A program made the position numbers and the translations under genes. A stretch of 5,644 bases of DNA. Source: Syntrophomonadaceae bacterium. GTDB lineage: Bacteria; Bacillota; Dethiobacteria; DTU022. A model generated the notes under the pieces. That model was not told the origin of the DNA and ran no database searches. It was given only the letters and a program-made list of their open reading frames with translations. Shown in pieces: positions 4,863 through 5,644 of the stretch; the first letter of the stretch is position 1, and every line of letters begins with the position of its first letter. The stretch lies in assembly GCA_003552365.1 (NCBI GenBank), contig PUKR01000188.1:1-5644 (forward strand), in the 5' to 3' direction.

Positions 4863-5633
4863 TTAACGGTCCTGGCGGGAGAGTTCCATTGCCTTTTTCA
4901 TGATTTCACCGGCCTGCCCCTCAATTACCAAATCGGCAATAGAATCAAACGGGGTGGGCTCGCGGTTGATGATAACCAGTTTAGCACCTGATTCCTTGGC
5001 CAGCTGGGGCATATAAGCTGCAGGGTAGACCACCAGGGAAGATCCGATGCTGATAAAAAGATCGCATGAAGAGCTTCGCATTTGAGCTTCCTTCAGGATT
5101 TTTGCCGGCAGCTGCTGTCCAAAAGAAATCGTTGCCGGTTTAAGAAGCCCGCCGCACCGTGAACAGTTATCAATCATTTTACCCTGTTCCAGGCGGTTAT
5201 AGGCTTCTTGCCAGGAATAAGGCGCCTCACACTCAAGACAACTTATCTTCCACATATTGCCATGGAGCTGTAAAACTTTTTCGGGCCTGTTACCGGCCTT
5301 TTGGTGAAGTTCTTCCACGTTCTGGGTCACTACTGCGCTCAATTTTTCCTGCTTTTCCAGTTCTGCAATAGCCAGGTGAGCGGGGTTTGGTTCAATCCCC
5401 CGGAATTCTTTCCAGCAAATCCGAAATAGCTCCCAGTACTTGCGCCGGCTTTCAGGTGAAGAAACAAATTTTTGAAAGGTCATTTCTTGTGGGTCAAAAC
5501 GGTCCCAGATCCCTCCCGGGCTGCGAAAATCCGGCACTCCCGATTCGGTGCTCACCCCTGCCCCGGTAAAGACAACAATGTTATGAGAAGTTTTAATTAA
5601 CCGGGCAAAAAACTCAAGCTTACCCTTATCCAT
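4863..5633 (-). CDS. cobB: Sir2-family NAD+-dependent protein deacylase (sirtuin, CobB/SrtN type)
   Basis: A complete 256-residue cytoplasmic sirtuin that would remove acyl groups from protein lysines, consuming NAD+ and releasing nicotinamide and O-acyl-ADP-ribose. Motifs in order: GAGVSTESGVPDFRS (24-38) of the Rossmann NAD site, TQNVEELHQKAG (103-114), LHGN with catalytic His124, a structural zinc site with two Cys pairs (Cys132/Cys135 and Cys157/Cys160), SFGQQLP (170-176), and GSSLVVYPAA (197-206). Two positions deviate from the usual consensus: Glu107 replaces the Asp of TQNxD, and Gln122 replaces the Glu of ELHG. The ATG at 5633 is preceded by GGAGG at 5644-5640, so the start is firm; any promoter lies outside the window. 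No convincing terminator follows the stop at 4863, so some readthrough into the membrane protein/acylase operon is possible. The symbol denotes the family; orthology to a named gene is not proven. Confidence 0.94.
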   Translation of the reverse strand: MDKGKLEFFARLIKTSHNIVVFTGAGVSTESGVPDFRSPGGIWDRFDPQEMTFQKFVSSPESRRKYWELFRICWKEFRGIEPNPAHLAIAELEKQEKLSAVVTQNVEELHQKAGNRPEKVLQLHGNMWKISCLECEAPYSWQEAYNRLEQGKMIDNCSRCGGLLKPATISFGQQLPAKILKEAQMRSSSCDLFISIGSSLVVYPAAYMPQLAKESGAKLVIINREPTPFDSIADLVIEGQAGEIMKKAMELSRQDR

Positions 5634-5639
5634 GATCCC

Positions 5640-5644
5640 CCTCC
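5640..5644 (-). promoter_or_regulatory. Ribosome binding site of the sirtuin gene
   Basis: Minus-strand GGAGG lies six bases before the ATG at 5633, at the very right edge of the window. It confirms that the sirtuin is complete at its N terminus. Confidence 0.75.

Overview
The window looks like an ordinary chromosomal segment from a low-to-mid GC Gram-positive bacterium, most plausibly of the Clostridia or a related anaerobic Firmicute lineage. I base this on strong purine-rich Shine-Dalgarno sites (GGAGG-type) before nearly every gene, a mix of ATG and GTG starts, base composition near half G+C with AT-rich intergenic gaps, a short lipobox lipoprotein, and an rRNA methyltransferase of the B. 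subtilis YpsC type. The genus cannot be fixed from the sequence. I see no mobile element, CRISPR array, tRNA or rRNA.

Left part (1-1307, + strand): the C-terminal catalytic half of a THUMP-type SAM-dependent RNA methyltransferase enters from the left edge and stops at 740. A 132-base gap carrying two copies of an 8-base direct repeat leads to a 41-codon lipoprotein gene (873-998). That gene is followed by a strong hairpin terminator (1050-1089). The rest of the gap up to 1307 is AT-rich and holds a probable promoter and the ribosome binding site of the next gene.

Middle (1308-4475): a short zinc-dependent histone-deacetylase-family protein (+) meets a large membrane-anchored penicillin-acylase-family Ntn hydrolase (-) tail to tail, with only six bases between the stop codons. 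The acylase follows a small single-pass membrane protein (4500-4760, -) by 24 bases. This pair appears to be an operon driven by an extended -10 promoter near 4805-4813.

Right part (4863-5644, - strand): a complete sirtuin (NAD+-dependent protein deacylase) whose Shine-Dalgarno site lies exactly at the window edge.

Functionally, the notable theme is that three mechanistically unrelated amide-bond deacylases (Zn2+ HDAC fold, Ntn serine acylase, NAD+ sirtuin) lie within about 4.3 kb. The HDAC and sirtuin should be cytoplasmic and could both reverse lysine acylation, as AcuC and SrtN do in B. subtilis. The acylase should face outward and is unlikely to share their substrates. Whether the clustering means anything can only be judged by comparing genomes. 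Nothing in the window is clearly a new system; the best candidates for a second look are the 41-aa lipoprotein with its flanking repeats, the small membrane protein tied to the acylase, and the unusual residues in the sirtuin.
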